From Paragordius varius (taxonomy: Eukaryota > Nematomorpha), in assembly GCA_964247055.1 (NCBI GenBank), contig OZ176055.1, positions 5,952,001 through 6,016,000 of the forward strand: a DNA stretch of 64,000 bases. Reading direction: 5' to 3'. This document shows, in pieces, positions 1 through 14,072 of this stretch. The stretch's first letter is position 1. Each line of letters opens with the position of its first letter. The position numbers and the translations under genes were made by a program. The notes under the pieces were generated by a model, which was not told where the DNA came from, made no database searches, and was given only the letters and a program-made list of their open reading frames with translations.

Positions 1-3000
1 GTAATATTATTTGATTGTTGGAAATATTATTTGATTGTTGAAAATATATGGTTGATTGTTGCAAACATTAAAATATTAATGGATAATATTATTTGATTGT
101 TGGGAATATTATTTGATTGTTGAAAATATATGGTTGATTGTTGTAAACATTAAAATGTAATTGGGTAATATTATTTGATTGTTGGAAATATTATTTGATT
201 GTTGAAAATATATGGTTGATTGTTGCAAACATTAAAATATTAATGGATAATATTATTTGATTGTTGGGAATATTATTTGATTGTTGAAAATATATGGTTG
301 ATTGTTGTAAACATTAAAATGTAATTGGATAATATTATTTGATTGTTGGAAATATTATTTGATTGTTGAAAATATATGGTTGATTGTTGCAAACATTAAA
401 ATATTAATGGATAATATTATTTGATTGTTGGAATATTAATTGATTGTTGAAAATATATGGTTGATTGTTGCAAACATTAAAATGTAATTGTAATTATTTG
501 ATTGTTGGGAATATTATTTGATTGTTGAAAATATATGGTTGATTGTTGTAAACATTAAAATATTAATGGATAATATTATTTGATTGTTGGAAATATTATT
601 TGATTGTTGAAAATATATGGTTGATTGTTGCAAACATTAAAATATTAATGGATAATATTATTTGATTGTTGGGAATATTATTTGATTGTTGAAAATATAT
701 GGTTGATTGTTGTAAACATTAAAATGTAATTGGGTAATATTATTTGATTGTTGGAAATATTATTTGATTGTTGAAAATATATGGTTGATTGTTGCAAACA
801 TTAAAATATTAATGGATAATATTATTTGATTGTTGGAATATTATTTGATTGTTGAAAATATATGGTTGATTGTTGCAAACATTAAAATATTAATGGATGA
901 TATTATTTGATTGTTGGGAATATTAATTGATTGTTGAAAATATATGGTTGATTGTTGCAAACATTAAAATGTAATTGTAATTATTTGAGTGTTGGGAATA
1001 TTATTTGATTGTTGAAAATATATGGTTGATTGTTGTAAACATTAAAATATTAATGGATAATATTATTTAATTGTTGGAAATATTATTTGATTGTTGAAAA
1101 TATATGGTTGATTGTTGCAAACATTAAAATATTAATGGATAATATTATTTGATTGTTGGGAATATTATTTGATTGTTGAAAATATATGGTTGATTGTTGT
1201 AAACATTAAAATGTAATTGGGTAATATTATTTGATTGTTGGAAATATTATTTGATTGTTGAAAATATATGGTTGATTGTTGCAAACATTAAAATATTAAT
1301 GGGTAATATTATTTGATTGTTGGGAATATTATTTGATTGTTGAAAATATATGGTTGATTGTTGTAAACATTAAAATATTAATGGATAATATTATTTGATT
1401 GTTGGGAATATTAATTGATTGTTGAAAATATATGGTTGATTGTTGCAAACATTAAAATGTAATTGTAATTATTTGATTGTTGGGAATATTATTTGATTGT
1501 TGAAAATATATGGTTGATTGTTGTAAACATTAAAATATTAATGGATAATATTATTTGATTGTTGGAAATATTATTTGATTGTTGAAAATATATGGTTGAT
1601 TGTTGTAAACATTAAAATATTAATGGATAATATTATTTGATTGTTGGGAATATTAATTGATTGTTGAAAATATATGGTTGATTGTTGCAAACATTAAAAT
1701 GTAATTGTAATTATTTGATTGTTGGGAATATTATTTGATTGTTGAAAATATATGGTTGATTGTTGTAAACATTAAAATATTAATGGATAATATTATTTGA
1801 TTGTTGGAAATATTATTTGATTGTTGAAAATATATCGTTGATTGTTGCAAACATTAAAATATTAATGGATAATATTATTTGATTGTTGGGAATATTATTT
1901 GATTGTTGAAAATATATGGTTGATTGTTGTAAACATTAAAATGTAATTGGGTAATATTATTTGATTGTTGGAAATATTATTTGATTGTTGAAAATATATG
2001 GTTGATTGTTGCAAACATTAAAATATTAATGGATAATATTATTTGATTGTTGGGAATATTATTTGATTGTTGAAAATATATGGTTGATTGTTGTAAACAT
2101 TAAAATGTAATTGGATAATATTATTTGATTGTTGGAAATATTATTTGATTGTTGAAAATATATGGTTGATTGTTGCAAACATTAAAATATTAATGGATAA
2201 TATTATTTGATTGTTGGGAATATTATTTGATTGTTGAAAATATATGGTTGATTGTTGTAAACATTAAAATGTAATTGGATAATATTATTTGATTGTTGGA
2301 AATATTATTTGATTGTTGAAAATATATGGTTGATTGTTGCAAACATTAAAATGTAATTGTAATTATTTGATTGTTGGGAATATTATTTGATTGTTGAAAA
2401 TATTTGGTTGATTGTTGTAAACATTAAAATATTAATGGATAATATTATTTGATTGTTGGAAATATTATTTGATTGTTGAAAATATATGGTTGATTGTTGC
2501 AAACATTAAAATATTAATGGATAATATTATTTGATTGTTGGGAATATTATTTGATTGTTGAAAATATATGGTTGATTGTTGTAAACATTAAAATGTAATT
2601 GGATAATATTATTTGATTGTTGGAAATATTATTTGATTGTTGAAAATATATGGTTGATTGTTGTAAACATTAAAATATTAATGGATAATATTATTTGATT
2701 GTTGGAAATATTATTTGATTGTTGAAAATATATGGTTGATTGTTGCAAACATTAAAATATTAATGGATAATATTATTTGATTGTTGGGAATATTATTTGA
2801 TTGTTGAAAATATATGGTTGATTGTTGTAAACATTAAAATATTAATGGATAATATTATTTGATTGTTGGGAATATTAATTGATTGTTGAAAATATATGGT
2901 TGATTGTTGCAAACATTAAAATATTAATGGATAATATTAAGTTGATTGTTGGAAATATTATTTGATTGTTGAAAATATATGGTTGATTGTTGCAAACATT

Positions 3001-6000
3001 AAAATATTAATGGATAATATTAAGTTGATTGTTGGAAATATTATTTGATTGTTGAAAATATATGGTTGATTGTTGCAAACATTAAAATGTAATTGTAATT
3101 ATTTGATTGTTGGGAATATTATTTGATTGTTGAAAATATTTGGTTGATTGTTGTAAACATTAAAATATTAATGGATAATATTATTTGATTGTTGGAAATA
3201 TTATTTGATTGTTGAAAATATATGGTTGATTGTTGCAAACATTAAAATATTAATGGATAATATTATTTGATTGTTGGGAATATTATTTGATTGTTGAAAA
3301 TATATGGTTGATTGTTGTAAACATTAAAATGTAATTGGATAATATTATTTGATTGTTGGAAATATTATTTGATTGTTGAAAATATATGGTTGATTGTTGT
3401 AAACATTAAAATATTAATGGATAATATTATTTGATTGTTGTAAATATTATTTGATTAGTGAAAATATATGGTTGATTGTTGCAAACATTAAAATATTAAT
3501 GGATAATATTATTTGATTGTTGGGAATATTATTTGATTGTTGAAAATATATGGTTGATTGTTGTAAACATTAAAATATTAATGGATAATATTATTTGATT
3601 GTTGGGAATATTAATTGATTGTTGAAAATATATGGTTGATTGTTGCAAACATTAAAATATTAATGGATAATATTAAGTTGATTGTTGGAAATATTATTTG
3701 ATTGTTGAAAATATATGGTTGATTGTTGCAAACATTAAAATATTAATGGATAATATTAAGTTGATTGTTGGAAATATTATTTGATTGTTGAAAATATATG
3801 GTTGATTGTTGCAAACATTAAAATGTAATTGTAATTATTTGATTGTTGGGAATATTATTTGATTGTTGAAAATATTTGGTTGATTGTTGTAAACATTAAA
3901 ATATTAATGGATAATATTATTTGATTGTTGGAAATATTATTTGATTGTTGAAAATATATGGTTGATTGTTGCAAACATTAAAATATTGATGGATAATATT
4001 ATTTGATTGTTGGGAATATTATTTGATTGTTGAAAATATATGGTTGATTGTTGTAAACATTAAAATGTAATTGGGTAATATTATTTGATTGTTGGAAATA
4101 TTATTTGATTGTTGAAAATATATGGTTGATTGTTGCAAACATTAAAAAATTAATGGATAATATTAAGTTGATTGTTGGAAATATTATTTGCTTGTTGAAA
4201 ATATATGGTTGATTGTTGCAAACATTAAAATATTAATGGATAATATTATTTGATTGTTGGGAATATTAATTGATTGTTGAAAATATATGGTTGTTTGTTG
4301 CAAACATTAAAATGTAATTGTAATTATTTGATTGTTGGGAATATTATTTGATTGTTGAAAATATATGGTTGATTGTTGTAAACATTAAAATATTAATGGA
4401 TAATATTATTTGATTGTTGGGAATATTATTTGATTGTTGAAAATATATGGTTGATTGTTGTAAACATTAAAATATTAATGGATAATATTATTTGATTGTT
4501 GGGAATATTATTTGATTGTTGAAAATATATGGTTGATTGTTGCAAACATTAAAATATTAATGGGTATTATTTTTTAATTGTTGGGAATATTATTTGATTG
4601 TTGAAAATATATGGTTGATTGTTGTAAACATTAAAATATTAATGGATAATATTATTTGATTGTTGGGAATATTATTTGATTGTTGAAAATATATGGTTGA
4701 TTGTTGTAAACATTAAAATATTAATGGATAATATTATTTGATTGTTGGGAATATTATTTGATTGTTGAAAATATATGGTTGATTGTTGTAAACATTAAAA
4801 TATTAATGGATAATATTATTTGATTGTTGGGAATATTAATTGATTGTTGAAAATATATGGTTGATTGTTGCAAACATTAAAATGTAATTGTAATTATTTG
4901 ATTGTTGGGAATATTATTTGATTGTTGAAAATATATGGTTGATTGTTGTAAACATTAAAATATTAATGGATAATATTATTTGATTGTTGGGAATATTATT
5001 TGATTGTTGAAAATATATGGTTGATTGTTGCAAACATTAAAATATTAATGGGTATTATTTTTTAATTGTTGGGAATATTATTTGATTGTTGAAAATATAT
5101 GGTTGATTGTTGTAAACATTAAAATATTAATGGATAATATTATTTGATTGTTGGGAATATTATTTGATTGTTGAAAATATATGGTTGATTGTTGCAAACA
5201 TTAAAATATTAATGGGTATTATTTTTTAATTGTTGGGAATATTATTTGATTGTTGAAAATATATGGTTGATTGTTGTAAACATTAAAATATTAATGGATA
5301 ATATTATTTATTGTTGGGAATATTATTTGATTGTTGAAAATATATGGTTGATTGTTGTAAACATTAAAATATTAATGGATAATATTTTTTAATTGTTGGG
5401 AATATTATTTGATTGTTGAAAATATATGGTTGATTGTTGTAAACATTAAAATATTAATGGATAATATTATTTGATTGTTGTGAATATTATTTGATTGTTG
5501 AAAATATATGGTTGATTGTTGCAAACATTAAAATGTAATTGTAATTATTTGATTGTTGGGAATATTATTTGATTGTTGAAAATATATGGTTGATTGTTGT
5601 AAACATTAAAATATTAATGGATATATTATTTGATTGTTGGGAATATTATTTGATTGTTGAAAATATATGGTTGATTGTTGTAAACATTAAAATATTAATG
5701 GATAATATTATTTGATTGTTGGGAATATTATTTGATTGTTGAAAATATATGGTTGATTGTTGCAAACATTAAAATATTAATGGATAATATTATTTGATTG
5801 TTGGAAATATTATTTGATTGTTGAAAATATATGGTTGATTGTTGTAAACATTAAAATATTAATGGATAATATTATTTGATTGTTGGAAATATTATTTGAT
5901 TGTTGAAAATATATGGTTGATTGTTGCAAACATTAAAATATTAATGGATAATATTATTTGATTGTTGGGAATATTATTTGAATGTTGAAAATAAATGGTT

Positions 6001-7740
6001 GATTGTTGCAAACATTAAAATGTTAATGGGTAATATTATTTGATTGTTGGAAATATTATTTGATTGTTGAAAATATATGGTTGATTGTTGTAAACATTAA
6101 AATATTAATGGATAATATTATTTGATTGTTGGAAATATTATTTGATTGTTGAAAATATATGGTTGATTGTTGTAAACATTAAAATATTAATGGATAATAT
6201 TTTTTAATTGTTGGGAATATTATTTGATTGTTGAAAATATATGGTTGATTGTTGTAAACATTAAAATGTAATTGGGTAATATTATTTGATTGTTGGAAAT
6301 ATTATTTGATTGTTGAAAATATATGGTTGATTGTTGCAAACATTAAAATATTAATGGATAATATTATTTGATTGTTGGGAATATTATTTGATTGTTGAAA
6401 ATATATGGTTGATTGTTGCAAACATTAAAATATTAATGGATAATATTATTTGATTGTTGGGAATATTATTTGATTGTTGAAAATATATGGTTGATTGTTG
6501 CAAACATTAAAATATTAATGGATAATATTATTTGATTGTTGGGAATATTATTTGATTGTTGAAAATATATGGTTGATTGTTGCAAACATTAAAATATTAA
6601 TGGGTATTATTTTTTAATTGTTGGGAATATTATTTGATTGTTGAAAATATATGGTTGATTGTTGTAAACATTAAAATATTAATGGATAATATTATTTATT
6701 GTTGGGAATATTATTTGATTGTTGAAAATATATGGTTGATTGTTGTAAACATTAAAATATTAATGGATAATATTTTTTAATTGTTGGGAATATTATTTGA
6801 TTGTTGAAAATATATGGTTGATTGTTGTAAACATTAAAATATTAATGGATAATATTATTTGATTGTTGTGAATATTATTTGATTGTTGAAAATATATGGT
6901 TGATTGTTGCAAACATTAAAATGTAATTGTAATTATTTGATTGTTGGGAATATTATTTGAATGTTGAAAATATATGGTTGATTGTTGCAAACATTAAAAT
7001 ATTAATGGATAATATTATTTGATTGTTGGAAATATTATTTGATTGTTGAAAATATATGGTTGATTGTTGTAAACATTAAAATATTAATGGATAATATTAT
7101 TTGATTGTTGGAAATATTATTTGATTGTTGAAAATATATGGTTGATTGTTGTAAACATTAAAATATTAATGGATAATATTTTTTAATTGTTGGGAATATT
7201 ATTTGATTGTTGAAAATATATGGTTGATTGTTGTAAACATTAAAATGTAATTGGGTAATATTATTTGATTGTTGGAAATATTATTTGATTGTTGAAAATA
7301 TATGGTTGATTGTTGCAAACATTAAAATATTAATGGATAATATTATTTGATTGTTGGGAATATTATTTGATTGTTGAAAATATATGGTTGATTGTTGCAA
7401 ACATTAAAATATTAATGGATAATATTATTTGATTGTTGGGAATATTATTTGATTGTTGAAAATATATGGTTGATTGTTGCAAACATTAAAATATTAATGG
7501 ATAATATTATTTGATTGTTGGGAATATTATTTGATTGTTGAAAATATATGGTTGATTGTTGCAAACATTAAAATATTAATGGATAATATTATTTGATTGT
7601 TGGGAATATTATTTGATTGTTGAAAATATATGGTTGATTGTTGCAAACATTAAAATATTAATGGATAATATTATTTGATTGTTGGGAATATTATTTGATT
7701 GTTGAAAATATATGGTTGATTGTTGTAAACATTAAAATGT

Positions 7741-8460
7741 AATTGGGTAATATTATTTGATTGTTGAAAATATATGGTTGATTGTTGTAAACATTAAAAT
7801 GTAATTGGGTAATATTATTTGATTGTTGGAATATTATTTGATTGTTGAAAATATATGGTTGATTGTTGCAAACATTAAAATATTAATGGGTAATATTATT
7901 TGATTGTTGGAAATATATGGTTGATTGTTGTAAACATTAAAATGTAATTGGGTAATATTATTTGATTGTTGGAATATTATTTGATTGTTGAAAATATATG
8001 GTTGATTGTTGCAAACATTAAAATATTAATGGGTAATATTATTTGATTGTTGAAAATATATGGTTGATTGTTGCAAACATTAAAATGTAATTGGGTAATA
8101 TTATTTGATTGTTGGAATATTATTTGATTGTTGAAAATATATGGTTGATTGTTGCAAACATTAAAATATTAATGGGTAATATTATTTGATTGTTGGGAAT
8201 ATTATTTGATTGTTGAAAATATATGGTTGATTGTTGTAAACATTAAAATGTAATTGGGTAATATTATTTGATTGTTGAAAATATATGGTTGATTGTTGTA
8301 AACATTAAAATGTAATTGGGTAATATTATTTGATTGTTGGAATATTATTTGATTGTTGAAAATATATGGTTGATTGTTGCAAACATTAAAATATTAATGG
8401 GTAATATTATTTGATTGTTGAAAATATATGGTTGATTGTTGCAAACATTAAAATGTAATT
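7741..8460. repeat. Satellite sub-array with shortened monomers
   Basis: In this part of the array several monomers lack one 20-bp subunit, giving units of about 62 bp (two cores plus spacer) mixed with normal 82-bp units. The GGGTAATATTATTTGATTG start runs directly into the AAAATATATGG subunit. Unequal exchange between the internal 20-bp subunits would produce this. Confidence 0.8.
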
Positions 8461-10344
8461 GGGTAATATTATTTGATTGTTGGAAATATTATTTGATTGT
8501 TAAAAATATATGGTTGATTGTTGCAAACCTTAAAATATTAATGGGTAATATTATTTAAATGTTGGGAATATTATTTGATTGTTGAAAATATATGGTTGAT
8601 TGTTGCAAACATTAAAATGTAATTGGGTAATATTATTTGATTGTTGGAAATATTATTTGATTGTTGAAAATATATGGTTGATTGTTGCAAACATTAAAAT
8701 GTAATTGGGTAATATTATTTGATTGTTGGGAATATTATTTGATTGTTGAAAATATATGGTTGATTGTTGCAAACCTTCAAATATTAATGGGTAATATTAT
8801 TTGATTGTTGGGAATATTATTTGATTGTTGAAAATATATGGTTGATTGTTGCAAACATTAAAATGTAATTGGGTAATATTATTTGATTGTTGTGAATATT
8901 ATTTGATTGTTGAAAATATATGGTTGATTGTTGTAAACATTAACATGTAATTGGGTAATATTATTTGATTGTTGGGAATATTATTTGATTGTTGAAAATA
9001 TATGGTTGATTGTTGCAAACATTAAAATGTAATTGGGTAATATTATTTGATTGTTGGGAATATTATTTGATTGTTGAAAATATATGGTTGATTGTTGTAA
9101 ACATTAACATGTAATTGGGTAATATTATTTGATTGTTGAGAATATTATTTGATTGTTGAAAATATATGGTTGATTGTTGCAAACATTAAAATGTAATTGG
9201 GTAATATTATTTGATTGTTGGGAATATTATTTGATTGTTGAAAATATATGGTTGATTGTTGTAAACATTAACATGTAATTGGGTAATATTATTTGATTGT
9301 TGGGAATATTATTTGATTGTTGAAAATATATGGTTGATTGTTGCAAACATTAAAATGTAATTGGGTAATATTATTTGATTGTTGTGAATATTATTTGATT
9401 GTTGAAAATATATGGTTAATTGTTGAATACATTAAAATATTAATGGGTAATATTATTTGATTGTTGGGAATATTATTTGATTGTTGAAAATATATGGTTG
9501 ATTGTTGCAAACATTAAAATATTAATGGGTAATATTATTTGATTGTTGGGAATATTATTTGATTGTTGAAAATATATGGTTGATTGTTGTAAACATTAAA
9601 ATGTAATTGGGTAATATTATTTGATTGTTGGGAATATTATTTGATTGTTGAAAATATATGGTTGATTGTTGTAAACATTAACATGTAATTGGGTAATATT
9701 ATTTGATTGTTGGGAATATTATTTGATTGTTGAAAATATATGGTTGATTGTTGCAAACATTAAAATGTAATTGGGTAATATTATTTGATTGTTGGGAATA
9801 TTATTTGATTGTTGAAAATATATGGTTGATTGTTGCAAACATTAAAATGTAATTGGGTAATATTATTTGATTGTTGTGAATATTATTTGATTGTTGAAAA
9901 TATATGGTTGATTGTTGTAAACATTAACATGTAATTGGGTAATATTATTTGATTGTTGGGAATATTATTTGATTGTTGAAAATATATGGTTGATTGTTGC
10001 AAACATTAAAATGTAATTGGGTAATATTATTTGATTGTTGGGAATATTATTTGATTGTTGAAAATATATGGTTGATTGTTGTAAACATTAACATGTAATT
10101 GGGTAATATTATTTGATTGTTGAGAATATTATTTGATTGTTGAAAATATATGGTTGATTGTTGCAAACATTAAAATGTAATTGGGTAATATTATTTGATT
10201 GTTGGGAATATTATTTGATTGTTGAAAATATATGGTTGATTGTTGTAAACATTAACATGTAATTGGGTAATATTATTTGATTGTTGGGAATATTATTTGA
10301 TTGTTGAAAATATATGGTTGATTGTTGCAAACATTAAAATGTAA

Positions 10345-11390
10345 TTGGGTAATAATATTTAATTGTTAAGGAATATTATTTGATTGTTGATGGATGATTG
10401 TTGTAAACATTAAAATGTTAATGGGTAATATTATTTAATTTTTGGGAATATAATTTGATTGTTGAAAATATATGGTTGATTGTTGTAAACATTAAAATGT
10501 AATTGGGTAATATTATTTGATTGTTAGGAATATTATTTGATTGTTGAAAATAAATGGTTGATTGTTGTAAACATTATAATGTAATTGGGTAATATTATTT
10601 GATTGTTGAGAATATTATTTGATTGTTGAAAATATATGGTTGATTGTTGTAAACATTAACATGTAATTGGGTAATATTATTTGATTGTTGGGAATATTAT
10701 TTGATTGTTGAAAATATATGGTTGATTGTTGCAAACATTAAAATGTAATTGGGTAATAATATTTAATTGTTAAGGAATATTATTTGATTGTTGATGGATG
10801 ATTGTTGTAAACATTAAAATGTTAATGGGTAATATTATTTAATTTTTGGGAATATAATTTGATTGTTGAAAATATATGGTTGATTGTTGTAAACATTAAA
10901 ATGTAATTGGGTAATATTATTTGATTGTTAGGAATATTATTTGATTGTTGAAAATAAATGGTTGATTGTTGTAAACATTAACATGTAATTGGGTAATATT
11001 ATTTGATTGTTGGGAATATTATTTGATTGTTGAAAATATATGGTTGATTGTTGCAAACATTAAAATGTAATTGGGTAATAATATTTAATTGTTAAGGAAT
11101 ATTATTTGATTGTTGATGGATGATTGTTGTAAACATTAAAATGTTAATGGGTAATATTATTTAATTTTTGGGAATATAATTTGATTGTTGAAAATATATG
11201 GTTGATTGTTGTAAACATTAAAATGTAATTGGGTAATATTATTTGATTGTTAGGAATATTATTTGATTGTTGAAAATAAATGGTTGATTGTTGTAAACAT
11301 TATAATGTAATTGGGTAATATTATTTGATTGTTGAGAATATTATTTGATTGTTGAAAATATATGGTTGATTGTTGTAAACATTAAAATAT
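10345..11390. repeat. Diverged higher-order block, three copies, near satellite edge
   Basis: A distinctive variant segment containing AATAATATTTAATTG and GATGGATGATTG, then TTTTTGGGAATATAATTTG, starts at 10351, 10755 and 11077. The copies are 404 and 322 bp apart, that is 5 and 4 monomers. It was evidently amplified as a block within the array. Confidence 0.8.
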
Positions 11391-12089
11391 TAATGAGTAA
11401 TATTATTTGATTGTTGGGAATATTATTTGATTGTTGAAAATATATCGTTGATTGTTGTAAACATTATAATATAATTGGGTAATATTATTTGATTGTTGAA
11501 TATATGGTTGATTGTTGCAAACATTAAAATGAATTTGGGTAATATTATTTGATTGTTAATAATATTATTTGATTGTTGAAAATATATCGTTGATTGTTGT
11601 AAACATTATAATATAATTAAGTAATATTATTTGATTGTTGGGAATATTATTTGATTGTTGAAAATATATGGTTGATTGTTGTAAACATTATAATGTAATT
11701 GGGTAATATTATTTGATTGTTGGGAATATTATAGGATTGTTGAAAATATATGGTTGATTGTTGTAATCATTATAATATAATTGGGTAATATTATTTGATT
11801 GTTGGTAATATTATTGGATTGTTGAAAATATATGGTTGATTGTTGGAAACATTAAAATATTATTGGGTAATATTATTTGATTGTTGACAATAATATTTGA
11901 TTGTTGGAAATATATTGTTATTTGTTATAAAAAAAAACTTATTCACCAATCAATTATACTAGATTGACCAAGCCATCTATTTATATTCCATTCATTTGGC
12001 CCCTATCAGGTCTAATGCTTTTCAAAACATAGGTTTTTAAGAAAAATATATTCAATTAAAAAATGATAATTTTCTATCATATTTAACAC

Positions 12090-13192
12090 TGCGTCAAAAA
12101 TCGGGGGGTGTAAAAAATAGCCTTGTGAATTTTTTTGTATGATAATGTATCGGAATTATACGCTACTTTAGCTTATAACCCTTACGAGTGATTTAAAAAA
12201 TTTAACTTTTGCTGTAGGTGTTCCACGAAAAATGCTTAAATTTGTGCCCATATTTTTTGGTGAAAGCTAGAGGTCATTTCAAAAACTATCACTAAAATAT
12301 ATCATAAAGTACATATAAAAAGGAAAAAAAAATTTTTCAAAAAATATTATTTCTTAGATGTGGGCTCCGAAAGTACCAAATCTTCTCGCTTTAATAAAAT
12401 GGGTTAGTTCTCATAAAATAAATTCAAAAATGCCGGGATTGCCCAAATTTTTTATAATTATATGCTTAATTTTGATATAACTAAATATATTTTTTAAAAA
12501 TGTATACCTTTTTTAAGTTTTAATTTTAAGCATAATTTAATGATGCACTACTTTTCTATCACCTCAGAATTTTGATAAAAATATTGTCCCGTTACCAAAT
12601 AATAGTAATATAAATTGTGTTTTTACAAAAATTTTCTAAAATTTTATAACAAGCAAACGTTTAAATTAAATTTTCAGCATTAAGAATTATATGAAAAAAG
12701 TTTTTTTATAATATCTTCTAGTGTTTTTAAAACGTTTTCATCCTACCTCGAAATAGTATGAAGTACACTTCAAAAAAATTTTGCTAAAAATTTAGTTTAT
12801 GAAAAAAGTATGCTTTTCTTAAAATAACTTTCTTTGATATTTAAAATTTAGCATTCATTCTTAATTTTTATCACTCAATCCAAGGTATTTTTGCCTATAT
12901 GATAATAAAATAGCCCATTTATGAAAAGCAAAATTTGGGAGTTTTGACCTCACATCTAAAAATTAGAATGTTTTTAAATATTGTTTGGCTTTTAATATAT
13001 AGTATCATAAATTTCAGTTATATTTTTTGGAATGAAGCCCCTTTTACCAAAAAAAATTTTATTTATCAAAATGCGCCGCCCAAATTTTGCCATTTGATAT
13101 TGAGGAGTTACAACAAAAATGTTTATAAATTTTTTTTTCACTCGTAAAGATCAAAAAAGCACCATATTAATCCTGATTTGTTTTTTATCAGA

Positions 13193-13225
<33 letters not shown>

Positions 13226-13290
13226 TTATTAGGATATTTATATATTCCCTCCCTATTTTGGATGCAGTATAATATAATAAATATTGGCCA
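12090..13290. repeat. Dispersed repeat family R1, copy 1 (unclassified)
   Basis: This non-coding stretch shares collinear patches with 47540-48640. Examples are CCTTACGAGTGAT, the later 'AGTTCTC..AAATAAA..AAAAATGC' block, TCACATCTAAAAATTA against CACATCTAAATTAAAA, and a final TATCAGAATATATATAT or TATCAGGATATAT followed by GCAGTATAA. The copies are strongly diverged. There is no coding potential or clear terminal repeat, so the class is unknown. An (AT)n run lies at about 13193-13218. Confidence 0.55.
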
Positions 13291-14072
13291 ACATTTTTTA
13301 AAATTAAATTTTCTAAATAAGTTAGGACGCTGATAGCCTAAACTTAAAAGGGGAGTTTGAATATTCACATGGGTGACATTAATATGGGTAATTACGACCA
13401 CTAATGGCTAATCCTTTTGTGAAATATGTTTATATTTTTCATCTCCATTTCCTTGGTTTTCTACAATTTTTTTGTTTCATCTCTTACTTACGTTCCTACT
13501 TTAACATGGATTAATTAATTTAATCTAATTACTTTATTAATCTTTCATATAAGCCAGTTAAGGCATATATATTTATTGCCCCTAACAGTGGTAAAAATAA
13601 GTTTAAGTGCAATGATTTATGCCACCAGCAAACCAAATATTATGCAATGAATATTACCTTGGATATAAAACAATATGCCAACATAGAAGAAAGATTTATT
13701 AATAGGGATTTTATACATATCATTACCTTCTCAATATTTATAAAAAATCAGAATTTAAAATTAGTTTAAATGACCATGGAATACATATTTATTTGGCTTA
13801 ATATCTTATTTACTTTTTAATTTTATATTTGATGCCATAAAGAAAATTATACCAAAAAGTAATGAAGAGATAACATTTAGGTTTTAGGACTAATATATAT
13901 TTTTTATTTATAATGTGGTTAATCTATTCGGTCCATAAATTATTTTATTATAAATAGAAAAGTATAAATAATTTTTTACTCAACGGTTTTTATTATCATA
14001 TCATATGCTTCACATTTTTTAATTATCACCAAAGCTCACGCTTCTTAATGCATTTATAATTTTTCTACACCT
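13291..14072. other. Spectrin upstream region
   Basis: AT-rich sequence between the R1 repeat and the spectrin start codon. No reading frame, promoter motif or untranslated exon could be supported. Confidence 0.5.

Larger units (their letters stand above)
1..11930. repeat. Satellite DNA array, 82-bp monomer
   Basis: About 145 tandem copies of an 82-bp AT-rich monomer fill this stretch and continue off the left edge. Each monomer has three subunits of about 20 bp sharing the core TTGATTGTTG, followed by a spacer beginning AACATTAAAAT. In the first copy the cores start at 11, 31 and 52, and the next monomer's first core is at 93. Variants (GCAAACATT or GTAAACATT; AATATTAATGG or AATGTAATTGG) recur in blocks, so there is higher-order structure. 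No open reading frame or gene was seen inside. Copies become diverged after about 11380 and the array stops at about 11930. A centromeric or other heterochromatic role is possible but unproven. Confidence 0.97.

Noticed and set aside
1-11930. CRISPR-like regular repeats
   Set aside because: The sequence between the repeated cores is itself repeated, the genes are spliced eukaryotic ones, and there are no unique spacers. It is a satellite.
12935-13401. Two overlapping small frames before spectrin
   Set aside because: They lie in repeat R1 and an (AT)n run, and the corresponding region of the other R1 copy is not open.
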